A stretch of 7,859 nt of DNA from Pseudomonadota bacterium. GTDB lineage: Bacteria > Pseudomonadota > Gammaproteobacteria > Steroidobacterales > Steroidobacteraceae. The stretch is from contig JAKADE010000110.1 in the NCBI GenBank assembly GCA_021820785.1, positions 1 to 7,859 on the forward strand, read 5' to 3'. Below the pieces are notes generated by a model. The model made no database searches. It saw only the letters and a program-made list of their open reading frames with translations, and was not told where the DNA came from. This document shows, piece by piece, positions 1 through 6,365 of this stretch (position 1 is its first letter; every line of letters begins with the position of its first letter). Both the position numbers and the translations under genes were made by a program.

Positions 1-862
1 GAAATGCGTACCCCAGCCAGGAAATCGGCCCATTGCCGAGCATCGAGGCGAATGCGGAGTTCACCACCACGTTCACCTGCACGGTGCTCGCGGCGATCAC
101 CGAGGGGCCCATGATCAGCAGCATGGCCTTGACACCCGGGTCGCGCCAGCGGAAATCCGGACGGTAGCGATAGCCGAATCGCCGCAGCGAGGGAATCTGC
201 ACGCCGAGCTGCAGCAGCCCGCCGACCAGCACGCCCACCGCGAGCGCGACGGTCGCCTTCGGTCCGAAATGCGGATCGAGCCACCAGCCGAGACCCGCCC
301 CGGTGAGGATCAGACCGAGGTTGAAGAAGGTCGAGGCGAGCGCCGGAACGCCAAATACGTTGCGTGCGTTCAGCATGCCCATGACCAGTGCCGCGAGCGA
401 CACGATCAGGATGAACGGATACATGATCCGCGTCAGCTCGACGGTGAGGGCCGCCTTGGCCGGCCCGAACCCCCAGCCGAGCAGCGCCACCAGCCAGGGC
501 GCGAGCACAATGCCGAGCAGCACCAGGGCACTGACCACGACGGCCGTCAGCGTCACAACCTTGTTGGCGAGCTGCCAGGCGCTCGCATCACCGTCGCGCG
601 CCGCCGTCTTGCTGAAGGTGGTGACGAACGCCGTCGAGAGCGCACCTTCGCCCACCATGTCGCGCAGCAGATTGGGGATCCGAAAGGCGATGAAGAAGAC
701 GTCCATCAGACGCCCTGCGCCAAACAGTGCCGCAAACACCTGCAGGCGCACCAGCCCGAGAATGCGGCTGCACAGCACGGCCAGCGCGACCACTCCGGCC
801 GCCCTGGTATTGAGCCGCTCGCCCGACGCGCCGGCGCGGGCCGGGGAATCCGTGGATGCCAT
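1..862 (-). CDS. murJ: Lipid II flippase MurJ (MviN family), 3' end missing
   Basis: MurJ moves the peptidoglycan precursor lipid II from the inner to the outer face of the cytoplasmic membrane. The frame opens with ATG at 862-860 and stays open for 287 codons to the window edge. The family normally exceeds 500 residues, so a bit more than half is present. Seen in the translation: SRILGLVR at residues 32-39, then an AFRIPNLLR stretch ending at Arg67 and followed by GEGALSTAF. Arg33, Arg39, Asp54 and Arg67 have the spacing of the E. coli MurJ residues Arg18, Arg24, Asp39 and Arg52, which are important for flipping. Several hydrophobic segments follow (about 103-129, 148-165, 175-194, 205-222, 245-262). 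The last visible residues, SWLGYAF, come just before the family's next conserved arginine. No good Shine-Dalgarno precedes the ATG, so the exact start is only moderately certain. The gene follows the reductase on the same strand after 204 bp, which makes its own promoter likely. Confidence 0.93.
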   Translation of the reverse strand, partial: MASTDSPARAGASGERLNTRAAGVVALAVLCSRILGLVRLQVFAALFGAGRLMDVFFIAFRIPNLLRDMVGEGALSTAFVTTFSKTAARDGDASAWQLANKVVTLTAVVVSALVLLGIVLAPWLVALLGWGFGPAKAALTVELTRIMYPFILIVSLAALVMGMLNARNVFGVPALASTFFNLGLILTGAGLGWWLDPHFGPKATVALAVGVLVGGLLQLGVQIPSLRRFGYRYRPDFRWRDPGVKAMLLIMGPSVIAASTVQVNVVVNSAFASMLGNGPISWLGYAF

Positions 863-1066
863 CGGGGCGCTCAGCGGCCACTCGCGCCGGGCCGTCCCGC
901 CGCCAGTGCACCGCACTGCCAACCGCCCCGCTGCTGCGCGAATCGCCCCGTCACTGCCCTGTTCATCTGCTCCGCCTGCCGATGGATCGGTATGCGCCGA
1001 GCGACGGCGCCGTGGCGTGAAGCATAACGGCGAGCGGGACGCTGTGCATCCGGGAACTCCGCACGC

Positions 1067-2068
1067 TCAGAGGTCCCCCGCGATCCGCACCACGTAGCGT
1101 CCCCTCGCCCGGCCGGCGATGAGTTCGCGGGCCGCCTCGGGCACCTGCTCCAGAGTGATCTGCGCACGGACCAGCCGCGACTCGATCTGCTGCGGTTTCC
1201 AGGGTCCGGCGAGTTGCCCCCAGAGCGCCTCGCGCCACGGACGCGGCACCTGCACCGAATGGATGCCGAGCAGGCTCACGCCGCGCAGGATCAGCGGCAT
1301 CACCGTGGTGTGCAGCTGCGCGGACTGCGCCAGTCCGATGCACGCGATGTTGCCCCAGGGTTTGACCGTGCGGGTGAGGTAGGCCAACACCTCGCCGCCG
1401 AGATTGTCGAGCGCCCCACCCCAGACCGCCTTCTCAAGCGGCTTGGCACCCAGATCGAGCCCGCCGCGCTCGAGTACCGTCGCAGCACCGAGTGCGCGCA
1501 GGTACGCGGCCGCCTCGGGCTTGCCGGTCAGGGCCGCAGCCTCGAAGCCCGCCCCGGCGAGCAGCATCAGTGCGATGCTGCCCACCCCGCCGGTGGCGCC
1601 GGTCACCAGGACCGGCCCCTGGGCCGGATCCTGATGGTTCTCGAGCATTCGGCGCAGCGCCAGTGCGGCGGTGAACCCCGCGGTACCGAGTGCCATCGAT
1701 TCGAACAGACTCAAGCCTGCCGGCAGCGCGAGCAGCGCGTCGGCGGGCACCTGCGCGTACTCGGCGAGTCCTCCGTCGAGCCACTCACCGAGGCCGGCAC
1801 CGGTGGCGAGCACCCGGTCCCCCGGCTTGAAGGCGGCATCCTCACTCGCCTCGACCACGCCGGCCAGATCGATACCGGCCACGCGCGGGTAGGAGCGCAT
1901 GATCGCGCCGCGCCCGGTGATGGCGAGTGCATCCTTATAATTGAGCCCGGAATAGGCCACCCGGACCCGCACTGCGCCCGGGCTGAGCGGCGCGGACGTG
2001 ATCGGTTCGAGCACCGCGCTCACACCGGCGGAACCCTGATGCACACGGATGGCTTTGAACGAGGACAT
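1067..2068 (-). CDS. acuI: AcuI/YhdH-type NADPH-dependent acrylyl-CoA reductase (MDR superfamily)
   Basis: This is a 333-residue zinc-free medium-chain dehydrogenase/reductase. The family reduces acrylyl-CoA to propionyl-CoA with NADPH in the cytosol, which detoxifies a reactive intermediate of 3-hydroxypropionate or DMSP metabolism. Diagnostic pieces are SGLNYKDALAITG (residues 40-52), a GIDLAGVV segment (65-72), GTAGFTA (128-134), the nucleotide-binding glycine motif VTGATGGVGS (155-164), a PLEKAVWGGALD region near 210-221 and TTVMPLILRGVSL (254-266). E. coli YhdH (324 residues) shares these in the same order. I chose the ATG at 2068 because the family starts a few residues before the first beta strand. 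The frame stays open 35 codons further upstream, but that extension (rich in R, P and T) looks non-coding. The gene is divergent from the thiolase, and the two could share control. Substrate preference within the AcuI/YhdH group cannot be settled from sequence alone. Confidence 0.9.
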   Translation of the reverse strand: MSSFKAIRVHQGSAGVSAVLEPITSAPLSPGAVRVRVAYSGLNYKDALAITGRGAIMRSYPRVAGIDLAGVVEASEDAAFKPGDRVLATGAGLGEWLDGGLAEYAQVPADALLALPAGLSLFESMALGTAGFTAALALRRMLENHQDPAQGPVLVTGATGGVGSIALMLLAGAGFEAAALTGKPEAAAYLRALGAATVLERGGLDLGAKPLEKAVWGGALDNLGGEVLAYLTRTVKPWGNIACIGLAQSAQLHTTVMPLILRGVSLLGIHSVQVPRPWREALWGQLAGPWKPQQIESRLVRAQITLEQVPEAARELIAGRARGRYVVRIAGDL

Positions 2069-2190
2069 GGGCGCTTCCCGCGGCGGATCGTAAGGGCGCG
2101 ATTGTATCGGGGCCGTACGTCGCCGTGGATAAACCCGGCCGGATGCAGTAGTGTGGCACGCCTTGTTTTTCAATTACTTGGGCAACTCTG
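2069..2190. promoter_or_regulatory. Divergent intergenic region between the reductase and the thiolase
   Basis: These 122 bp separate two oppositely directed start codons, so both genes' promoters should lie here. The half nearest the thiolase (2161-2185) is noticeably AT-richer than its surroundings. It includes TTGTTT at 2163-2168, but no well-spaced -10 element follows before the thiolase ATG. The thiolase lacks a clear Shine-Dalgarno. No operator dyad is obvious by eye. Confidence 0.5.
2101..2106 (-). promoter_or_regulatory. Candidate -10 element for the acrylyl-CoA reductase gene
   Basis: On the minus strand this hexamer reads TACAAT, a five-of-six match to the sigma-70 -10 consensus, and lies 32 bp upstream of the reductase ATG. 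At 17 bp spacing the -35 position reads TCCACG, which is a poor match (three of six). The promoter would therefore be weak or need an activator. The predicted transcript would have a leader of roughly 25 nt. This is pattern matching only. Confidence 0.35.
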
Positions 2191-3396
2191 ATGACCCATG
2201 CACTGATCTGTGACGCGCTGCGTACGCCGTTCGGCCGCTACGGAGGCGCGCTCGCCTCGGTCCGCACCGACGACCTGGCGGCCCTGCCGCTGCGGGCGCT
2301 GATGGAGCGCCATCCGGGACTGGACTGGGGACGGCTCGATGACGTGTACCTCGGCTGCGCCAATCAGGCCGGCGAGGACAACCGCAACGTGGCGCGCATG
2401 GCCGTGCTGCTCTCGGGTCTGCCCGAGAGTGTCCCGGCCTCCACGGTGAACCGCCTGTGCGGCTCGAGCCTCGATGCCATCGCGATCGCCGCGCGCGCCA
2501 TCACCGCCGGCGAAGCGGACTTGATGATCGCCGGCGGCGTCGAGAGCATGAGCCGCGCTCCGTTCGTGTTGGGCAAGGCCGAGCAGCCGTTCGAGCGCAG
2601 CGCGAAGCTGGAGGACACCACGCTCGGCTGGCGCTTCATCAACCCGCTCATCCAGAGCCGCTTCGGGATCGACTCCATGGCGCAAACCGCGGAGAACCTG
2701 GTCGCCGAGCGCGGCATATCGCGCGCCGACCAGGACGCCTTTGCCCTGCGCAGCCAGCAGCGCTATGCGCGCGCCCAGTCACGCGGGTTCTTCGCCCGTG
2801 AACTCGTCCCCGTGACCCTCGAGCGTCGCAAGCAGCCGACGCTGCGGATCGACGCGGACGAGCACCCGCGCCCGGACTCCTCGCTCGAAATGCTGGGCAA
2901 GCTCAAAGGTGTGGTGCGCCCGGACGGATCGGTGACCGCGGGCAACGCCTCGGGGATCAACGATGGCGCCGCCGCGGTGCTGCTCGCCAGCGACGCCGCG
3001 GCGGCCCGTTATGGCCTGACACCGCGCGCTCGCGTCCTCGGCAGCGCAGTTGCCGGCGTTCCGCCGCGCATCATGGGAATCGGCCCCGCGCCGGCCACGC
3101 GCAAGCTGCTGGAGCGCACGGGTATCGCCCTCGGAGCCATTGATGTGATTGAGCTGAACGAGGCCTTCGCCGCGCAATCCCTCGCGGTGCTGCGCGAGCT
3201 CGGCCTGCCGGATGATGCCGAGCACGTCAATCCCAACGGCGGTGCGATCGCGCTCGGCCACCCGCTCGGCGCAAGCGGTGCGCGCCTCGTGGCCACCGCC
3301 CTGAGTCAGCTCGAGGCCACCGGCGCCCGGCGCGCGCTGTGCACCATGTGCATTGGCGTCGGTCAGGGCATCGCGCTGCTGCTCGAGCGGGTCTGA
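2191..3396 (+). CDS. pcaF: 3-oxoadipyl-CoA thiolase (PcaF/PaaJ-type acetyl-CoA acyltransferase)
   Basis: Thiolases of this group split 3-oxoadipyl-CoA with CoA into succinyl-CoA and acetyl-CoA, the last step of the beta-ketoadipate and phenylacetate pathways. The protein has 401 residues, the same length as PaaJ/PcaF. The N-terminal domain carries [11 protein letters not shown] (11-21), the subfamily-typical [17 protein letters not shown] (55-71) and the nucleophile Cys90 in [19 protein letters not shown] follows at 115-126. The C-terminal domain has [11 protein letters not shown] (251-261), NEAF (323-326), the catalytic His357 in GHPLG and the proton-shuttling Cys387 in [10 protein letters not shown], so all catalytic residues are present. 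PcaF/PaaJ usually read LCGSG after the nucleophile. Here the glycine is serine, as in FadA-type thiolases, so a broader beta-ketoacyl-CoA role remains possible. No other pca or paa gene lies nearby. The ATG at 2191 matches the family N-terminus, despite a weak ribosome-binding site. Confidence 0.9.
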   Translation: MTHALICDALRTPFGRYGGALASVRTDDLAALPLRALMERHPGLDWGRLDDVYLGCANQAGEDNRNVARMAVLLSGLPESVPASTVNRLCGSSLDAIAIAARAITAGEADLMIAGGVESMSRAPFVLGKAEQPFERSAKLEDTTLGWRFINPLIQSRFGIDSMAQTAENLVAERGISRADQDAFALRSQQRYARAQSRGFFARELVPVTLERRKQPTLRIDADEHPRPDSSLEMLGKLKGVVRPDGSVTAGNASGINDGAAAVLLASDAAAARYGLTPRARVLGSAVAGVPPRIMGIGPAPATRKLLERTGIALGAIDVIELNEAFAAQSLAVLRELGLPDDAEHVNPNGGAIALGHPLGASGARLVATALSQLEATGARRALCTMCIGVGQGIALLLERV

Positions 3397-3413
3397 GCCC
3401 TCAGCGGACCCGC
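3387..3413. terminator. Imperfect hairpin over the convergent stop codons
   Basis: GCGGGT (3387-3392) pairs with ACCCGC (3408-3413), and CTGAG (3393-3397) pairs with CTCAG (3400-3404). A 3-base CGG bulge interrupts one side and the loop is very small. The stem contains both the thiolase stop (3394-3396) and the stop of the minus-strand gene (3401-3403), which are 4 bp apart. It could slow or end transcription from both sides. There is no T-tract on either side, so it is not a classical intrinsic terminator. Confidence 0.35.
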
Positions 3414-4096
3414 ACGCGCAGCGGCTCGAGTCCGGTGCAGGCCGCCTCGATCAGATCACCGCGTTCGACGGGGCCGACACCCGCCGGCGTTCCGGTGTAG
3501 ATCAGATCGCCCGGTGCAAGCGCCCAGGCCGCCGAGAGGTGGGCGATGATCTCGGGCACGCTCCAGGTCATATCCGCGAGCGCACTGCGCTGGCGCTCAG
3601 CGCCGTTGACGCTCAGGGAGATCTGTCCCTCGAGCAGCGCTCCGGCGTGTGCCGCCGCCGTGATCGGCCCGAGCGGCGCGCCGTGATCGAATCCCTTGCC
3701 GATGCACCAGGGCGCCGAGCGTTTCTTCATCTCCGTCTGCAGGTCGCGGCGGGTCATGTCGAGTCCGACGGCGTAGCCGAAGACGTGTTCCATCGCCTCG
3801 CCGGCCGGGATGTCCCGCCCGCCGGTCCCGATCGCGAGCACCAGCTCCACTTCGTGATGAAGATTGTGTGTCAGGCTCGGATACGGCAGATCCCCCGTCG
3901 TACCGGCCTCGACCGGCACGAGCGCATCCGGCGGTTTCATGAAGAAAACCGGCGGCTCCCGTCCCGTGTGCCCCATCTCCTGTGCGTGCGCCCGGTAATT
4001 CGAGCCCACGCAGTAGATGCGGTGAACCGGAAAACGCGCGGACATTCCGACGACCGGCGCACTGACGGGCGGCGGCGGCGCAAACACGTAACTCAT
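3401..4096 (-). CDS. Fumarylacetoacetate hydrolase-family enzyme, fumarylpyruvate hydrolase-like
   Basis: FAH-fold enzymes cleave or decarboxylate beta-diketo or fumaryl-keto acids with a Mg2+ or Mn2+ ion in the cytosol. The 231-residue length and the sequence RIYCVGSNYRAHAQEMG near residues 26-42 resemble the fumarylpyruvate hydrolases of the gentisate pathway (fumarylpyruvate to fumarate and pyruvate). Seen: FFMKP at 51-55, the metal-binding HHEVELV segment at 80-86 (Glu82, Glu84) and the third ligand Asp113 in GLDMTRRDLQ. Lys134 lies in KGFD, and TGTPAGVGP occurs near the C-terminus (201-209). All expected metal ligands are present. Family members also include acylpyruvases and oxaloacetate decarboxylases, so the substrate is uncertain. 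No gentisate dioxygenase or maleylpyruvate isomerase gene lies in the window. It ends tail to tail with the thiolase, and a small membrane-protein gene lies 86 bp upstream on the same strand. Confidence 0.88.
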   Translation of the reverse strand: MSYVFAPPPPVSAPVVGMSARFPVHRIYCVGSNYRAHAQEMGHTGREPPVFFMKPPDALVPVEAGTTGDLPYPSLTHNLHHEVELVLAIGTGGRDIPAGEAMEHVFGYAVGLDMTRRDLQTEMKKRSAPWCIGKGFDHGAPLGPITAAAHAGALLEGQISLSVNGAERQRSALADMTWSVPEIIAHLSAAWALAPGDLIYTGTPAGVGPVERGDLIEAACTGLEPLRVRVR

Positions 4097-4182
4097 GGTG
4101 GTATCGCGGCTTCAGGAGCGGAGGGGCGAGTCTAGCCGCACAGCGGCGCGCACGTCCAATGGGCGCCGCGCCGGCGCACCGG

Positions 4183-4377
4183 TCACACGCGACCGCCGAG
4201 GATCCGCGCCGGCAACAGCACCAGGGCACGCAGGAATTCGAACACGCCCTCGAACACGAGGCCGACCAGGCGCAGCGGCAGCAGCAGCAGCCACACCAGC
4301 GGCCAGAGGAACAACGCGAGGATCGCGATCGGCCAGCACACCACGAAGAGCACGAGCCACAGGAGCATCGTAAACAT
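4183..4377 (-). CDS. Probable small membrane protein of unknown function (64 aa)
   Basis: I do not recognise a named family. The 64-residue translation is strongly hydrophobic. Residues 1-40 are almost all L, V, W, I, F, A and P, with four tryptophans, and could form one long or two short transmembrane helices broken by the prolines of CWP and LWP. Arginine appears only from residue 36 (LPLRLVG), and the tail EFLRALVLLPARILGG looks amphipathic. The pattern fits a small inner-membrane protein with a basic tail. Either Met1 (4377) or Met4 (4368) could start it, and neither has a clear Shine-Dalgarno. It sits 86 bp upstream of the FAH-family gene on the same strand and may be co-transcribed with it. 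The caution is that antisense reading of GC-rich CAG/CAC-rich sequence can mimic a leucine-rich peptide. No function is assigned. Confidence 0.5.
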   Translation of the reverse strand: MFTMLLWLVLFVVCWPIAILALFLWPLVWLLLLPLRLVGLVFEGVFEFLRALVLLPARILGGRV

Positions 4378-4746
4378 GCGGCTACGCTAGTCCGATTGCA
4401 GACGCCAGACAAGCAAAGCCGATGCGCACGGCAGTCGCGGCGCCCCACTGTTGCGGCGCACCTACAGCCGGAACGGACGCAGGCGCGGCGAGCCCCGGCC
4501 CTCCTCCGGCTGCACGCGCGGCTGAGACGAAGCTCACGCTCGCTCGGCATCACACCCGGTGCCCGCTCCGCCGATCGCCGCGGAGCCATTCGTTTCGTCG
4601 CGCGGCCCGGGGCTTTCGCCGCAAATGGTGCCGTGGTCCGGGGCGCCTGCACCCCCGGCGCCGGATGGATGGGGCATGATACCGCGGCGCCCGGCCCCGC
4701 GAATCAGTCCACCAAAACTCGTGCCGTGCGCAGGAGGAGCATCCGA
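4378..4746. other. 369-bp intergenic region, no gene recognised
   Basis: This region separates the divergent small membrane-protein gene and the first peptidase. It is very GC-rich, and its open frames on both strands are R/A/P-rich without family features, so I treat them as non-coding. It contains a 10-bp palindrome, CCGGCGCCGG, at 4655-4664. A more AT-rich patch at about 4700-4722 lies just ahead of the peptidase ribosome-binding site. No confident sigma-70 promoter, tRNA or small RNA was seen. The peptidase promoter presumably lies in its right half. Confidence 0.5.
4732..4737 (+). promoter_or_regulatory. Shine-Dalgarno of the first S10 peptidase gene
   Basis: A perfect AGGAGG lies 9 bp before the ATG at 4747. 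It decides the start: the frame is open for another 196 codons upstream, but none of those upstream residues resembles the family, and a signal peptide begins directly at this ATG. Confidence 0.85.
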
Positions 4747-6363
4747 ATGAAGCACGTTGTTGCGCTCGCGGCAGTCTTTTCGCTGGCCGCGTGTGACGCC
4801 TGCATTCCCCCCGCGCTCGCCGCGGGTCCCCAGGCCCCGGCCCCCGCGGCCGCGACGGCCTCCGCACTGTTCACGCCCCAGGCGGTGAAGAGTTACGGTA
4901 GCGTCACCGTCAACGGGCACAAGATCGCCTACGAGGCGGTCGCCGGAACGATCATCGTGCACCCCAAGGGCTGGGACGATGCCGCCACGCCGGGCACCGG
5001 CAAGCACGCGCTCGGCATGCCGGACGGTCCGCCCGTGGCCTCGGTGTTTTATGTCGCTTACTTCAAGCGCGGCGTCCCGGCGCACAACCGGCCGATCACC
5101 TTCCTCTACAACGGCGGTCCGGGCTCCTCGACCGTGTGGCTGCACATGGGCGCCTTCGGCCCCGTGCGCGTCGTGACGAACAACGACACGCACACGCCCG
5201 CCGCGCCGTACAGCCTGGTGAAGAATCACTACAGCCTGCTCGATGCCACCGACCTGGTGTTCATCGACGCTCCCGGCACCGGCTACAGCCGCATCGAGGG
5301 CAAAGGTGCCGCCAAGGCGTTCTACGGCGTCGACCCCGACGGACACGCGTTCGCTTCGTTCATCACCCAGTTCCTCTCCCGCTACAAGCGCTGGAACTCC
5401 CCGAAGTATCTCCTCGGGGAAAGCTACGGGACACCGCGCTCGGCGGTACTGATCAAGGATCTGACGCTCAACCGCAACGTCGATTTCAACGGCGTGATCC
5501 TGCTGTCGCAGATCCTGAACTTCTCGCTGAATGCCGACGCCCCGGGCTCGGACCCCGGTGTCGAACTGCCGTACGAACTGGCACTGCCGAGCATGGCGGC
5601 AACCGCCTGGTACCACCATGCGCTGCCCTCGAACCCGCCGAAGCTCCGGCCGTTCCTGAAACAGGTCGAACACTTCGCGATGGGCCGGTACGCCAATGCC
5701 CTGGCGCAAGGTGCGAGCCTGCCCTCGGCCGAGCGCGAGAGCATCGCCGAGCAGATGCATCAGTACATCGGACTGCCGGTGTCCTATCTGCTGAAGGCAC
5801 GCCTGCAGGTGAGCGGCCCGGAGTTCGAGCACGAACTGCTCGCCAACGAGGACATGACCACCGGCCGGCTGGATTCGCGCTTCATCGGACCTTCGATGGA
5901 TCCGCTCAGCCGCACGGCGTTCTACGATCCGCAGTCCGCCGCGATCAGCTCCGCCTACGTAAGCGCGTTCAATGCGTATGCGAGCAAGGACCTGCACTAT
6001 CCAACGAACCGGCGCTATCTGCCGGAGATCGACGCTCACTGGGACTTCATGCACCGCCCGCCGGGCGCCGGAATGAAGCTGCCGATCGCGACCAACGTGA
6101 TGCCGGACCTGGCCACCGCGATGAAGTACGACCCGCTGCTGAAGGTGATGCTGAACGGCGGGTACTACGATCTGGCTACGCCGTTCTGTGAAGGTCTCTA
6201 CGAGATGCACCACCTGCAGATCCCTGACAGCCTGCAATCGAACATTTCGTACCACTATTACAAGTCGGGACACATGATCTACGCGAACATTCCCGCTCTG
6301 AAGCAGCTGCACGCCAACATTGCGGCCTTCATCCGCAAGACCGACAACGTTTCAGGAGGCTGA
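4747..6363 (+). CDS. Secreted or lipid-anchored S10 serine carboxypeptidase (copy 1)
   Basis: S10 peptidases are alpha/beta-hydrolase-fold enzymes that remove C-terminal residues from peptides, usually best at acid pH. This complete 538-residue protein has the oxyanion-region motif NGGPGSS (122-128), nucleophile Ser226 in GESYG, Asp475 in LNGGYYDLATPF and His509 in SGHM, so the Ser-Asp-His triad is intact. The N-terminus is a short signal peptide with the lipobox LAAC (Cys16) followed by Asp17. A signal peptidase I site after ALA (about residue 26) is an alternative reading, so the protein could be a lipoprotein or a free periplasmic or secreted enzyme. A proline/alanine-rich linker (about 28-40) precedes the catalytic domain. 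The gene has a strong ribosome-binding site and is followed after 2 bp by a paralogue, so it is probably the first gene of a two-gene operon. Peptide specificity cannot be read from the sequence. Confidence 0.94.
   Translation: MKHVVALAAVFSLAACDACIPPALAAGPQAPAPAAATASALFTPQAVKSYGSVTVNGHKIAYEAVAGTIIVHPKGWDDAATPGTGKHALGMPDGPPVASVFYVAYFKRGVPAHNRPITFLYNGGPGSSTVWLHMGAFGPVRVVTNNDTHTPAAPYSLVKNHYSLLDATDLVFIDAPGTGYSRIEGKGAAKAFYGVDPDGHAFASFITQFLSRYKRWNSPKYLLGESYGTPRSAVLIKDLTLNRNVDFNGVILLSQILNFSLNADAPGSDPGVELPYELALPSMAATAWYHHALPSNPPKLRPFLKQVEHFAMGRYANALAQGASLPSAERESIAEQMHQYIGLPVSYLLKARLQVSGPEFEHELLANEDMTTGRLDSRFIGPSMDPLSRTAFYDPQSAAISSAYVSAFNAYASKDLHYPTNRRYLPEIDAHWDFMHRPPGAGMKLPIATNVMPDLATAMKYDPLLKVMLNGGYYDLATPFCEGLYEMHHLQIPDSLQSNISYHYYKSGHMIYANIPALKQLHANIAAFIRKTDNVSGG
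6354..6359 (+). promoter_or_regulatory. Shine-Dalgarno of the second S10 gene, inside the first gene
   Basis: A perfect AGGAGG ends 6 bp before the ATG at 6366. It overlaps the last codons (Ser-Gly-Gly) of the upstream peptidase, whose stop codon is at 6361-6363. This arrangement supports translational coupling and a shared transcript. Confidence 0.85.
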
Positions 6364-6365
6364 CC

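Noticed and set aside
904..918. Small perfect hairpin (CAGTGC, ACC, GCACTG) between the reductase and murJ
   Set aside because: The stem is only 6 bp with no T-tract, and such palindromes are common by chance in this base composition. It is not enough to call a terminator or operator.
269..1097. Two overlapping plus-strand open frames of about 250-265 codons
   Set aside because: They lie mostly opposite murJ, whose minus-strand translation has conserved flippase motifs. The plus-strand products are R/A/S/P-rich with no recognisable features.
2069..2173. 35-residue N-terminal extension of the acrylyl-CoA reductase
   Set aside because: It has no family similarity and would overlap the candidate -10 element. 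The ATG at 2068 gives the usual family length.
4240..4300. Run of CAG-like triplets (GGCAGCAGCAGCAG) that looks like a microsatellite
   Set aside because: It is short and reads as leucine codons of the probable membrane protein on the minus strand. There is no extended repeat array.
4159..4746. In-frame 196-codon upstream extension of the first S10 peptidase
   Set aside because: The extension overlaps the minus-strand membrane ORF, is Q/R/E-rich low-complexity sequence and precedes a clear signal peptide with AGGAGG at the correct distance. The true start is 4747.
4534..6312. Long open frame (592 codons) on the minus strand opposite the first S10 peptidase
   Set aside because: It is antisense to a gene with an intact catalytic triad and strong ribosome-binding site. 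Its H/R/V/G-rich composition is typical of the shadow frame of GC-rich coding DNA, and a similar shadow appears opposite the second copy.
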